A DNA stretch of 64,000 nt from Turnera subulata (GCA_028386065.3 JAKUCV010005631.1:124001-188000), one strand, 5' to 3'. Shown: positions 22,604 to 35,195, counted from the stretch's first letter. Notes: generated from the sequence alone by a model not told the origin. Translations and numbers: made by a program.

Positions 22604-25364
22604 TGTAACAGCTCGGGTAAAATTTTGGATTTTTACCGGACTGTAGAAATCTTTTTACCGTGATTTACTGTTGAATTAATCTTAGGTAATTAATTCAAGG
22701 TAAATCGGGAGTCGTTTTTCGAAACCGAGGGTTTTCCCGCGTTCTTGATTTTTCCGTGGATTTTTCGGAACTAAGTTGGTATTTTTCGGGTTTCGGAATT
22801 TCTCGGAAAATCACAACGGAAAATAACTAAGGAGGTATCTGTTATTTTTTGGTCCGGATCGGATTCGCCCGTAATGCAGACGAACTGCATTATTTTTAAT
22901 CACATGTTAAATAGTATTTTCAGTTTATAAAAAGGAAGAAGAAGAAGGAGGCAGCCGGGAGAGGAAGAGAAGAAAAAAAAAAAAAGAGAAGAGAGAAAAA
23001 GGAGAGGAAAAAGAAAAGAGAGAAAAAAAAAAGATAAAAAAGAGATTAAAAAAAACACACAGAAAACAGAGGAAAAAAAAAGAAGAGAAAAGAGGAAAAA
23101 AATATAAGGGAAAAAAAAGAAACGAAGAAACGAAAATCAGAAAAAGAAGAAAATAAAAAAAATAAGAAAAATTCGGAAAAAAAGAAAAAAAAGAGGAGGA
23201 ACAGTTTGTCACCTCAACCGAGCCCCTACACTGTTCACGTGTAAGAGTTCGGAGCCGTGTCTCGCCGCACCGTCGCCACCACCGAGTTCCCCTCACCGAC
23301 GCGACCTCGACGCCGTCAACCCCGAGTCGTTCCGTCGCCGGAGACGCCGTCACGCGCCAACGACCCGACGCAGACCCGGCGGATCCAGTCCCCACACGCC
23401 TGCCGCCACACGCCGACGACGCCGCCGCCACACCAGCACCTGTCTCTGCCACTCGCTTCGTGCCGCCCCTCTGCTCCCATGCCTCGTCGTCGTCGCCCGC
23501 CGCGGTAGAAAGGTGAGCAGATCCGAATCCGTCGACCCGTGTGTTTGCCGGGTCGCGAGTTTCAGTTTGGGTTGGTTTCCGGGTTGGGCCGTGGATGTGT
23601 GTGGGCCGGGTCCAGACAGGGCCGGGTTGGGCTCTTCCCTGGGCCTGGGCTTGCACTATTCACGATCCAGCCTGATTAATTAAAAAAAACAATTTATATT
23701 TATATATATTTATTTACTTATAATCTGATATATAATTTTGAAAAAAAATTATATAATTATTTTGATAAAATTATGGACAATTTAATTCTAGTATTTTTAA
23801 GGAAATATAAATATATTTACTTTGATAAATAATTAAGTTATGTTTTGGAAAAACTAATATTACTTGGAAAAATATATATATCATGAAATTAATTTTTGGA
23901 AACTTAATATGTATAATATTTTGTCTGGAAAATTATGATTTTGGTATGTGTATATAAATATGTATTTTGAAAATTAAAGGTAATTATATTTTATGTTAGA
24001 AAATATTATTATGTATACTTAGAAAAAGATAAATACTTTATAAATATTTTCTGAAAATTATAAATAGGTTATTATTTTTTCTGGAAAATTATGATGATTA
24101 TTATTTTCGGGAATTATAATTATTTTATGGAAATATTTTGGAAAGTGTTTTAATTAAAGTATGGTACCGAAATTATATTCGCAGATACGTATGGTTAACT
24201 ATTTTCGATAAATGGAAATAATAAAGGATAAGTAATCGGGATGGGTATATATTACGCAGTTTGGCATCATAGTATACTGATTATGTGCATTTATGTGTAT
24301 ACATTGTTTTGTGGTATAGGTTTGATATCGGGCAGTTTCCCGAGGAGCCGGCGTCGGACCGGTCATTGTTTCCGGAGTTGAGTAATCGGCCAAGGTGAGG
24401 ATGGATTTCCTTCAATATGTGCCTATATTACTCGGTATTTGGTTGTTGATTATTGCATGTTGCATTTGTTGTGAATTGTCTCGGGATGTTCATCCCATGG
24501 CTTTGATTATTGTCGGGATGTTTATCCCAGTATTTTGATTGGGTTTGAATATTTATTTTCGTGTCTTGATCATGAGTATAATGGAATAATAATTAATGAA
24601 TTGTGACGAGGATGTCGATCCTTGGTATTTTGGTTAGGGATGTCGATCCCTGAGTTTGGTTTTTGACGACGGTAATATAATTGTCACGTGGTAAGTAGAG
24701 GTACGACCGGATGGTTAGAGACTGTTTCGTGGTGGCCATGTTCTGGGTTCGTGTGATAAGCATGTTTATGCTTGGGATGTCTATCCCGGTTTGTTATTTT
24801 TGGGATGTCTATCCCTGGGTTCTTTTTGATCTGGCACCAGGAACAGGTTGATAACCTGGTACGACCCTAGCTTATCCGTGACGGGGCCCGTAAAGATAAA
24901 ATTGAGTAATAGGATTTTATTTGAGTATCTTGGGTTTTGTCTTTGGGTTTGACTGTTTTATTTGACTTGAGTAATTTTTAGTGTCCATATTGATCGTCTT
25001 TCCATTGTCGTGAGCACTTCGGACTCACCCCTCACCTGCGGGCTTTCATCCCGTAGGATGAGTTACTTTTGGTACAGGTTGATGCATTCCAGACAGGCTG
25101 CAGCGTTATCCCTTGGACGGGCTTGGATCCATAGGTTGCATCTATTACGCATACAGTGTTAGTGAGTCTTTAAGTCTTCCGCTGTGCACTGTTTTATTAT
25201 TGTTGGGGCCATTGGGCCAGTTGAGTTGTTATTACTTTTTTACTTTGGGCTGTTGAGCCCGGATTTCTATTGTATACACTGTATGCTGGTTTCATTTTGG
25301 GTTGGGTTGTCACAGTTCCGGCACGTGTTTACTGTGTACGGTAAATACGGGTCGGGGCGCTTCA
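22604..25364 (+). mobile_element. Solo gypsy LTR nested in the LTR above
   Basis: 2761 bp from TGTAACAGCTCGG to GGGGCGCTTCA, flanked on both sides by a perfect 5-bp duplication TGCAC (22599-22603 and 25365-25369). The order of blocks is the family's: TATA box (TTTATAAAAAG, about 22924), purine-rich tract to 23205, GC-rich block to 23665, AT-rich stretch, CGAGGAGCCGGC block, a short GGGAT-N4-ATCCC array, GGCACCAGGAACAGG block, and the terminal GTAAATACGGGTCGGGG. No internal domain remains, so LTR-LTR recombination has removed the body. Confidence 0.95.
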
Positions 25365-26418
25365 TGCACTGTTGAGTGTTGCATTTGTTGTGGTTTGGTT
25401 CCGGATGTTTATCCGAGTGCCTTGATCGATTTTGGGATGTTTATCCCCATGATTTGATTTTGGGATGTTTATCCCCGTGCTTGAGTTTCTGGATGTTTAT
25501 CCCTGTGTCTTTTGGTATAAAGAGTAATGGATTAAATAATAAAATATGATAAGGATGTCTATCCTTGGTTTTGGATTGGGATGTCTATCCCGGTGTTTTG
25601 GTTAGGGATGTTGATCCCTGAGATTTGGTTTTTGGATGATGATGATATGATTGTCACGTGATAAGTAGAGGTACGACCGGATGGTTTGAGACTTTTTTGT
25701 GGTGGCCATGATCTGGGTTACTTGTGATGGGCTGGGCATGTTGATGTCGGTTTGATTGGGAAGTTGATCCCTGAGTTTGTTATTAGGATGTTGATCCCAG
25801 GTTTTTTTTTTTATCTCGCACCAGTAGCAGGTTGATAACCTAGTACGACCCTAGCTTATCTGTGACGGGGCCCGGAAAGATAAAATTGGAAATTGAATTT
25901 TGTTTAAGTCTTTTTGGTCTTGGACCAGTTTTGGGTCGAGTCTTTTGGATTGGTATATTTTGGTTGTTGTGGTTGTTTTCGACCTTGAGTATTTTATAGT
26001 GTTGCATATTGATTGTCGATCCAGGGTTGGTGGGCACTTCGGACTCACCCCTCACCCCTCACCTGCGGGCTTTCATCCCGTAGGTTGAGTTATTTGTGGT
26101 TCAGGTATGATGCATTCCAGACAGGCTGCGGCGTTATCCCTCAGACAGGACTCGGATCCATTAGTTTGCATTAGGTTTTGCATATGATGATATTGAGATT
26201 AAATGCTTCCGTTGTGCTATATTTTGGGTCCCCGGCTCGGGTGACGTGTTTTCGATATTGGGCCGATGGGCCGGATTTGTGTGTCGATGTCTCCGAGATC
26301 GGGTGACGTGTATTCATGTTGGGCCGTTATTATTGTTATTTATATTGTTTGTGCCACGTGTCGGCACTGTTGTCCGGTAAATACTGTGAGTCGGGTAATT
26401 AGAAGTCGGGTCGTTTCA
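25365..26418 (+). mobile_element. Gypsy 3' LTR, right part
   Basis: After the second TGCAC copy the interrupted LTR continues: the GGGATGTTTATCCC array (25400-25620), the GGTTGATAACCT block, ACCTGCGGGCTTTC, and the end GGGTCGTTTCA at 26418. It is nearly identical to the partial LTR at 16801-17829, and both are followed by the same flank (TGAGGGGTC...). The flank does not repeat the 5 bases before 20663, as expected because those belong to the element's own internal region. Confidence 0.88.
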
Positions 26419-28215
26419 TGAGGGGTCAAAATCAAAATATGTATTATTAGTGGACGTTTATGCATTCAACAGGTGAGGATTTCAATTTTTTTTCATCCAA
26501 GGACTTCAATTTTGAACACTTTAGCCTGGTATCACTAAATTGACCTAATTTTGAAAATTAGTCTACTAAATTGATCCACATGAAAGAATTAATATATTAA
26601 CTTGATCTAATTACAAATTCATATATAAAATTGAGTATTATGCCTTTTTAAAATTATATGATATTATCGAGCGGTCATGTCGATTTGACCGCCACATGAT
26701 GACGGGTTATCAGAAATAGATTTCTCATCCATCCAAATATTGGTCCTAAATAATTAGCCACATCCAACAACCGTGCAATTTAAAATTTTGGTAGCCCATG
26801 TGGAAGCTGCAACATATCTTTGTCAGCAATAATTGCATTTTTTTTTCGACCAAAAAAAATAATTGCACTTTTTTTTACTTTGTCCTATTTCTTTTCCCAT
26901 AGTGTGTTCCTTTACAGAATCACAAAGTCCCATAATACACCAATTGTGGCTCACTAAAACCAGTAGCTCTTTAAAATTTGCTAAATTACTTTCACATACA
27001 TCAATTAATGAATCATAAAAGTTTGAAAATCTAGCATCTCGTAAACATAATAAGATTGGTGAATCTAAACCTAATAGCTTAATGGCTACTTGAACTAATC
27101 CTATATGCAGAAATCTATGCTTTTGTTATGTCTATTAATGTTTGATGATCTTAATAATTCAACTCATTCGTTTGTGATCGAGCTTTATGTGGATTAGACA
27201 AAAAAACGGCATTTGCATAATCGATTAGTTCTGATTTGGATCCATATGGATAAAAGGCCTTGTCGGCATGAAAACGGGGTTGAATTGAAGCCACGTGACG
27301 GCGTTTTGAACACCAGGAAGGAGTCCAAATTGGGGCAGGGCCCACGTTAGCTCATACCCAGGCCGAAACCCTTGACTGTCCTGCCCAAGAAATGTCGGGA
27401 TATATGCTTGACTCAGAAAAAGTTCTGGGTACACGATTGACGAAATGTGCAAAGTACGGGTATCAACAGTACCAAAAACCCCAAATACATTTATACTACA
27501 CATGACAACTGGTACGCAGTGAGTATTATAGATTTTTTCGGCACTTAATAAGTAACATTTAATTTGTACAGATTATCCATGTGAGTCACAAAAGAACATT
27601 CAAGAAAAGCAAAGGTACACTAGATTTATATACATGGCCAGTTAGACAGCGTTGAACTTGAGGACCATACGCATTGATATAAGGTAGCTACCAAGTATCA
27701 ATCACCTCCTTGTTATAACTTATAAGTACCTTTTGGGGCCATACGCATAATCCACACCACTTGCACTGTCAAAAATTGGAGTGGACATTTAGATTTATCA
27801 TTTATGGAATCCAACATCCTACCTCTGCCTTATAGCAGCGGTCAAGCCAACGGTACAATGTCCCCACTTCACATTATCATGATAGGAGGCATCACTGACA
27901 TTAGGAAGAAGCCTTATATACAGAAACATTTTCTAAATTAATCTAACTAGTAAACTATCCGGGCATTTCACACCTACTTAGTTTGTGTTTTTGTTTGGTT
28001 CTTTTGTTTCAAAAAAAAAACAATTGGACTCTCTAGCTATTTTAAATTTTGGCAATTTTAAATTTTGGCAGGCCATGCGGAAGCTGCAACATATCTTTGT
28101 CACCAATAATTGCATTTTTTTTACTTTATCCTATTTTACACCAACTGTGGAGGGATACCATATCTGGAAAATGTTTTTGGCCGGAGTTTGTGGACAAGTG
28201 GATAACTTTTTTTAC
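25387..28215 (+). repeat. Segmental duplication, right copy
   Basis: Near-identical to 16801-19715 (offset about 8.59 kb). It contains the LTR 3' part, flank, the dispersed module at 26722-26910 and a shortened second module at 28050-28150. A deletion of about 60-70 bp relative to the left copy lies at about 28035-28055. The match fades at 28215. Confidence 0.9.
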
Positions 28216-29169
28216 TCGCATGTACTCGCGTGGACCGAGCCTGTGCAAAATATCACTTGCCAAGGTCTTCCGTGGTCGGCCAGTCCCGTTACGGTTCGCT
28301 TTCAACCCATTTTGCTATTACTAGTAGTACTATTTTGCTATACCTCGAATTGATACAAAACAAAAGACCACTTCATTTCCATTTTAACACGCACGCGGCT
28401 GTTTAATTTCCATCTAATCAAATGCTCTAATGACAACTAAACAACCCATCATTACCTGTGAACTGCGAGACCCAAATCATGTCAAAAAGAACACACACAC
28501 GACACTATCCCAAAGTCACTAGCTGGCTTCCAATGAAGTGTCACTTGCAGAGGATCGAAGTAAGCTCGCTCAGTTCCTTCCTTAATCCCTCCTAATTTAC
28601 CTAGTTCCTAATACTAATAGGCTCTTTTAACCAAATCCCCTCCATTTTAGCTGAGAGCTTAGCTAAGCACAGTTCATAAACCAACTAACCCCCACTCCCC
28701 TCCCTCCTTTTTAGCTGCCACATCCAATCCCCCGCTTAGCTAGCTAACTTCACAGTTCACAACCAACTCCCCACCCTATCTATCTTTTTACCCAAGAAAT
28801 GTCAGGGTATATGCATGACTCAGAAAAATTTCTGGGTACACGATTGACGAAAAGTGCAAAGTACGGGTATCAACTGTACCAAAAACCCCAAATACATTTA
28901 TACTATACAGACAACCAAGTTTAAGTTGGTTCACACCCTAAGAAGTCTAAGAACTGCCTTGTTCACAATCTAGAAGAAGTTTCTTTATATATTATGATCT
29001 TAATACAATTGACGGTGGTAACTAGTAACCATAAAGCATGCGCAAACTCACACTGGGTGACATGAACTGAGCTGACACAGGAATTTATTGAGAAAGGAAG
29101 CAAACACAGTACAAATATATAGGAGACCTCTCCAGTGGTGGGAAGCAGCAAGCATAGTAGATTAATTAA
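28216..29169. other. Intergenic; third copy of a flank segment
   Basis: No gene. Positions 28792-28908 (CCAAGAAATGTC through ACCCCAAATACATTTATACT) repeat a segment of the duplicated block at 18799-18912 and 27385-27498, more diverged than those two are from each other. The last part is the 3' UTR side of the BURP gene. Confidence 0.6.
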
Positions 29170-30254
29170 TTAGGGATCAGCAGGAACCCACACCAGATGT
29201 TCTTCTGGGAAGAAATGGCAGACTTCTGATGCACCAGGGTGAGTTCCAAGGATCATAAAGGAAACATGATCGGGGCTCCAGTTAGATGTGTCCATGTGAC
29301 ACACCGAGACTGCTTCGATCTTCTCCCCATTCTCACCATCCAGTAAAATTTTGAAGACTTTATTCCCACCGCTTTGGCCATGGCAAAGGTAGATGGTATA
29401 AGGATAGGCCGTAGTGTGACATGCTACCATCTTGGAAGGTGACATCTCCTTGGTCGCTTCTATGATGGTGTAATTTTTGACAAGGCCCGAGTTCGAGGAC
29501 GAGGAGGAGGAGTCTGCTAGGTGGCGGGTGACTAAGACTTGGAAACGGGACTCCTGTCCAATCATGTCACTCACGAAATCCAGCATGGATTCCAAGGAAG
29601 TAGCACAGAATTTGGTCTCCCCTCTGATGGGCTCTGATTCACACTGTCTGAGTGCATCTTCCATGGCACTGGCCTGAGGTGAATCAGGTGAGATGGAGAA
29701 GAGATGGAGGAGATAGGGGAGATGTTTAAGTGAGAATGGAATGGATTCAGCTTTCTCTCTTGTAAACAGTGGAGGGTACTTTGAAGAGCCTAGTTTTGGA
29801 AGAGAGGTAGCGATTACACTTCCAATCTTTAGATCTTTTAAGGTAAAGAACACCTTAGCTGAAGGGTGGACCATGTGATGCATATGACCATCTTGATGAG
29901 CTTCCTTAGTGTTGGGCAGTCTTATGATATTATTATTTTCAATCTTCACTCTGCTTCCATTCCCTTGAGCGCACTGATAACATATATATCAACACTATGT
30001 ATCAGCATATATATCAACTATGTACATGAATAACCGTAGGTAGCAAATTAAGGCCAGGAAATAAAACACCAAAATTCTTTTTCTTGTGCTTAATTAAGAA
30101 GCATGGAAGACAAAAAAGCATCATCATAAAGACAGACAAATTTGTGTTGAAACGAAACGCACTATATTGCAAAACAAATGAAGAGATATAGTTTAGGTAC
30201 CATGAGAAGTAGAAAGTGAAAGAGGAAGCTCCAAGACGCTAATTGATTGGCCAT
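29170..30254 (-). CDS. BURP-domain protein, secreted
   Basis: Two exons: 30254-30201 and 29973-29170, with donor GTACC at 30200 and acceptor TATCAG ending at 29974. They join in phase 0 to give 285 residues. Residues 1-20 form a signal peptide (MANQLASWSFLFHFLLLM...). The BURP domain covers about residues 58-285. It shows the paired FF at 60-61, a CES...FCATSLESMLDF segment, and four CH pairs at about 203, 215, 243 and 270. Their spacing CH-X10-CH-X26-CH-X25-CH fits the family rule. The protein ends in the usual HLVWVP. It has no repeat region between signal and BURP domain, unlike RD22 or polygalacturonase beta subunits, so it is of the short USP/BNM2-like type. BURP proteins act in the cell wall or extracellular space; some have recently been shown to be copper-dependent peptide cyclases, but no core peptide is evident here. 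All key residues are intact. Confidence 0.95.
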
Positions 30255-30293
30255 CTTCCTTCTCTCTCACAATGCCCCAGCCCCTGGTCAGGG

Positions 30294-30304
30294 ATTATAT
30301 ATAT
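30294..30304 (-). promoter_or_regulatory. TATA box of the BURP gene
   Basis: The minus strand reads ACATATATATAATCC here, 40-50 bases before the ATG. The implied 5' leader is short (about 15-20 bases). Confidence 0.55.
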
Positions 30305-30749
30305 GTAGCTAGCCAAACTGCTCGCGCATATATTGTCCTTACATGATTTCAATGTTTGTATCCCTAATATTTAATTTCAAAAATTTTGGTCCTTTGGAAC
30401 CGAGCATATTCTACGCTTCTGCCGTATTTTGGATTCATTTGCATATTTTAATTGTTCTCCAGGAACATTAAATCGAGCAGGAGTATTTACAGCTGGTATG
30501 GTCACACTTTTAAAATATGTTTGGCAATTGACTTAATATTTTGCAAATGAATCATCTTCTGAACTTCAAGTTCACACGAATTCGTTTGAGGATCAAAACT
30601 AAGCATTGAATAACATTTCAATTATATCTTGATCCAGCTGCTTATTTTCTCCCCCTGATGTTGGGTAAACACATTCATTAAACTTAATAATAAGCAAATC
30701 TTGCTATAAATAAATCTCCAATATTTTAGTCAATAGTTTCAATTACGTT

Positions 30750-31480
30750 GTAATTGATGGAGATTCATACCCAACATCTATTCCCAATCTTCTTTAAGGA
30801 CCAACATTACTATGCTGTGGTGGAGAATTTGGTGCTTAATCAATGGTCTGAAGATGGGAGATATTTTGTGAACAAGAACCAATGTGGAGATCTTATGATC
30901 TTATAATATCTTATTGGCTTGATGCACATTTGCTGCGTGTAAAATATCATGTTCTCAAACAATAATATCTCTTTAGCAATGGTCCTGCAATCGATTAGAA
31001 ATATTCAATAAACGAATCATCCAGATCGTCCATTATTTCCAACAATATACATTATCCATTGAAGAAATACACCAGCATTATCAAGACTTGTAGTCTTACA
31101 AGATAATCAGGGATGTGTACCCGCAATTGGCTTAATCATAAAGAGCGTGATATGCCAACTTGCGTCTAATAAGTATACAATAGACCATCTAGTCGATGCA
31201 TCGATTAAAATCATAAAAGTACCTAGATGGTTAACATGACGGATTTATTAGTCTGCGTACACTTCCCTAAGTTATTTCCAAAAAACTTGCTGGTGATACT
31301 AGGCCAACCTCATCATAAGAAGGCCAAACAATTAATTTGCAGCAAACAAACAAATAAAAATTCATTGATTGTAAAAACTTCTGGTTTTTCAACCGAATGA
31401 ATTCTGTGCATCATTATTGATCCGGGATGGCCCAATCGGTCATGCCAAACAATAAATCAACAAACCAACTTCAAGTTGGT
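30750..31480 (-). pseudogene. Decayed copia integrase region
   Basis: The minus strand encodes VWHDRLGHPGSIMMHRIH (about 31470-31415), the GAG-pre-integrase motif. Further on it encodes ILIDASTRW, then LDNAG, separated by stops and frame changes. The order and spacing fit a copia integrase with internal deletions. No reverse transcriptase follows. Confidence 0.75.
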
Positions 31481-31768
31481 GCCAGCTTCAGGCTGCTATT
31501 TTTACCAGCTTCTGGCTGGTGCCAACTTCAGGCTGTTGTGTATCAATTTCAAGCTTATTTCTGCCACTCATGTCGGAAAAAATCAGCATTATTGAGCAAT
31601 AATAAATGTGGAGGCAAACTTTTCCAAAAATAGCTTTGGAGTTTTGTGAAGCCGAAAAATCTTCAGGATCTTTTTGGAGTCAGGAAAAAGGGTCCATATT
31701 TGAAAAATGACACCTTGCTGTCTAAGCTCAGGCTATAAAAGAGGGCAGTATTATGTGGTGAAACATAT

Positions 31769-34700
31769 TGAGACGCCCCGACCCGTATTTACCGTATACA
31801 GTAAACACGTGCCGGAACTGTGACAACCCAGCCCAACAAGGCCTAGCGTACAGTGTATGAAGCATAACCCTGGCTCAACAGCCCAAAAGAATAAACAACA
31901 ATATGGCCCTACGGCCCAACATCAATATCATCAATAATAATGAAACTGGCCCAATGGCCCAACAACAATAACAATATGCACAGCGGAAGACTTAAACTCA
32001 CTAACACTGTATGCGACACATGCAATCTATGGATCCAAGCCTGTCCAAGGGAAACGCTACAGCCTGTCTGGAATGTACCAAGCCTGTACATGAAACAACT
32101 CATCCTAAGGAAGGAACCCCGCAGGCGAGGGGTGAGTCCGAAACGCTCACCGACGAAAGATAAACAATGATATATTCAACCATAACACTTTCGAGGTAAA
32201 TACAACAATCAACTCAGATGAATCTATCACAAACAACATAACAGTGGATTACAACTCAAACAACACAACAGAGGAAATCATCGCAAACAACACGACAGAG
32301 GACTCTCACCCAATCATATCAAGCTCAACCAATCACATCACAAGAAAATTACTATAACAACTTTATCAAGACTCAAAGAATGCTTAATTATTTTTATTAC
32401 CAATTTTTATCTTCCGGGCCCCGTCACTGGACAAGCTAGGGTCGTACCTGGTTATTAACTAATTCTGGATGCCAGGCCCCACCACAATCCGGGATCAACA
32501 TCCCCATATCTCAAATCCGGGGTCAACACCCCAATATCACAAATCCGGGATCAACATCCCAATATCACAAATCCGGGGTCAACACCCCAACCAACAAACC
32601 CTCTGGCAAGACACCACAAAACTAGTCTCTAACCATCTAGTCGTACCACTACTTTCCAAGTGACAATCATATCATCATCTCACTTAAGTTCCAATTTTCA
32701 TTCCAATTTCCGTTATCCTTTTCCCAATTATCCACGATCAATAATCCAACATCATCCTCAACACATCATCCAAGAACCAATATCACAATCCAGTCAACAA
32801 TTTCATATCACCAAACTTTCACATCAAACAATTCAACAATAACAACCGTTCAACAATATTTCCAACACGACATACACAGGGCTAACACGTTTCTACAACA
32901 GCATCAACAATACCATAATAATCATGTATCAGTCAACAATCATTCCAGCAGATCAAACAAACAACAAAAACACACAAACCACAAAACTACACACACAGCA
33001 TTACGGGCACATATCAGGGTTTATCCATCCTCACCTGGTATGCCTCTGAAACCGCTATCCGGTCAATCCCTCGATACCCTATATGTATACACATAGCATC
33101 ACAATCATTTATAATGCACTGACAAGAGGATTATGCATGATGCCGGTTTTAGAAATCGTTGTACGACTTGTCTTATATCCAATTTCTATTGTTTCCATAA
33201 ATTTCTTTCATACGATGTTAACCTCTTTATTCAATATACTATTTATACTTAATTTCAAATTAAAACCGAAACCGAGTTTCCTATCGATGTTCTTATTATA
33301 CTTAACATTAAATTAGATCCGAATCCGAACGTTCAAGTCGATATCCCGGCCCATTAGTCGCTCATGACAAGAAAACGTGTATATATACATAAATACTTGT
33401 ATAAGTTATATTTAGTAATATGTCAAAGTAAGTATTATTTCGTAATTACTTATCCTCGATAAAATAACAATAATAGTAATAACCACATACATACGCCTAG
33501 TAATAGTCGATCATAAAATAGTGGCAACGTTTAATACGTCCAAATAGTATATGAATATTACATGTCCGATAATAAATCCGTTAATTAGGAAATACCCCCG
33601 TTGTTATAATCTTATAATCTTGGTAAACTTTACTTAATTATCAGTTCTTTTAGGCGAATTTACGGTTCATTAACGTTCTTAATCCATAGTTTAAATCGTT
33701 ATCGCTTAATTATATATTACATCCTCTTTTCTAACTTATCCATCGGTTTCGTTATTAAGTTCGTTAAATGCGTATGTGTCACGGTAACATGGGCCTCCGC
33801 ACGTCGGCCCATTTTCGAGCCCATTTGTGCACCGAGCCCAATCCCGTGCCAAGGTGTAATATGAGTCCAAGGAATTACCCAAAGGTCGGGTTCTGGGCTC
33901 GCCGGAAAATTCCCGAGGCTCGCCGGTAACTCGCCGGATTCCGGCCAAGGCACTGTTCACAGCAGCGAAACTCCCCAGAATTCCAACAGGTCGTCCATCA
34001 ACAACGTATCCATCACCCGAGAAAGCAACCCCTCTGCCTACTGAATCTCATCGTCAACCACATCACCGTAATCCACCATCGTCCAACCTCCATCCACGGC
34101 CAAAGCCTCACTCGGAAACGCCTTCAACCACATTCGACAGTCAACGGGACACCATCGTCCACCCCCATAGCCATCAAAATCAATTAGTTCAACTCACAGA
34201 AATCCAGGTAGAAAGAGAGAAAGAAACTGTGAAGGAAGGAGGAGTAAGGGACGCGACGTGTTCTTACCCTCACATCCACGGGAACGGCGACAGTCGCGTC
34301 TGCTGAAAGCGGCTGCAACGGCGACAGATCAGAGAGGGAGAAGGAGAGATCAGGGAAGAGGTAGGAGCGGTGACGTGTGGCTGAGATGAGGCGACGAACA
34401 GGAGAGGAAGGTGGATTGTCGGGCGGCGGCGATGGTGACTTGCAGTGGCGACGAGCGAGGGCGGTTTTATGGCAGTCTTTCTTCGCTGTGTCAGGGAGGG
34501 AAAACGATGGCCACAACGCGGCGGCCGTGGGGATATAGGAGAGAGAGGTAGGAGCGGAGGCTCCGGCGGCAGTGAGGGAAGGAAAGAAGAAAAAGAAAAA
34601 AAATGAAGAGATGGTGGGGGGTGAGGGAAGGAATCGGTGGAGAAATAGGAGGGGAAGGAGGAAGAAGTAGAAGAGAAAATTGGGGGGTAGGGCTGGCTGC

Positions 34701-35195
34701 AGGTAAGATGGAAAAAGAAAAAGAAAGTGGAGAGGAAAGATAGAATAAAATAAAAAAAAAAGTGAATGGTGGAGGAAATTATGGGTGGTGGTCGGGTGAG
34801 TGGTGAAAAAGTGGGAAGAAAAGTGAAGAAAAAGAAAAGAAAGGAAAAAGAGGAAAAAGAAAAGAAGGATGGAAAAAGAAAAGAAACGGGAGAGAGAATT
34901 GTGTCTCAAGTGTCGTCGAACTATCGATCCCTCAAATTCCGTCCCGTGTCCGAATATACAACTTGGGCTCAGAAAATCTGACTAATTCTCATGAGCGTTG
35001 CCCAAGTCTCGGAATCGAAAACCGAGGCTCGGTTAGTTAGGAAGATGCTCCCGAGCGCGGGAAAACTCTCGGTTTCGAAAAACGACTCCCGTTTTACCGT
35101 GAATTAATTACCCAAGATTAATTCGTTCGGTAAATCACTGTATAACGACTTTTACAGTCCCGGTAAAAATCCAAATTTTTACCCGGGCTGTTACA
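31769..35195 (-). mobile_element. Solo gypsy LTR, minus orientation
   Basis: 3427 bp with the plus strand opening TGAGACGCCCCGACCCG and closing CCGGGCTGTTACA, so on the minus strand it begins TGTAACAGCCCGG. A perfect 5-bp duplication CATAT flanks it (31764-31768 and 35196-35200). It shares with the LTRs at 20.7-26.4 kb the terminal GTAAATACGGGTCGGGGCG block, ACACTGTATGC, the GGATC-CAACATCCC array (32500-32600), the GGTCCAGTACG-like block and the AATTAATTACCCAAGATTAA segment. In this copy the low-complexity tract (34560-34890) is pyrimidine-rich on the LTR sense strand, opposite to the other two. No internal sequence remains. Confidence 0.95.

Noticed and set aside
22925..23656. 243-codon minus-strand frame in the nested LTR
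   Set aside because: Same cause: complement of a purine tract gives Phe/Leu/Ser runs without any domain.
18565..27503. Paired frames at 18565-18917 and 27151-27503 as a duplicated gene
   Set aside because: They match because the whole segment was recently duplicated. No domain, no splice or promoter evidence, and overlapping frames are equally conserved.
34184..34909. 241-codon minus-strand frame in the solo LTR
   Set aside because: Low-complexity Phe/Leu/Ser and GC-block translation inside an LTR; no conserved motif.
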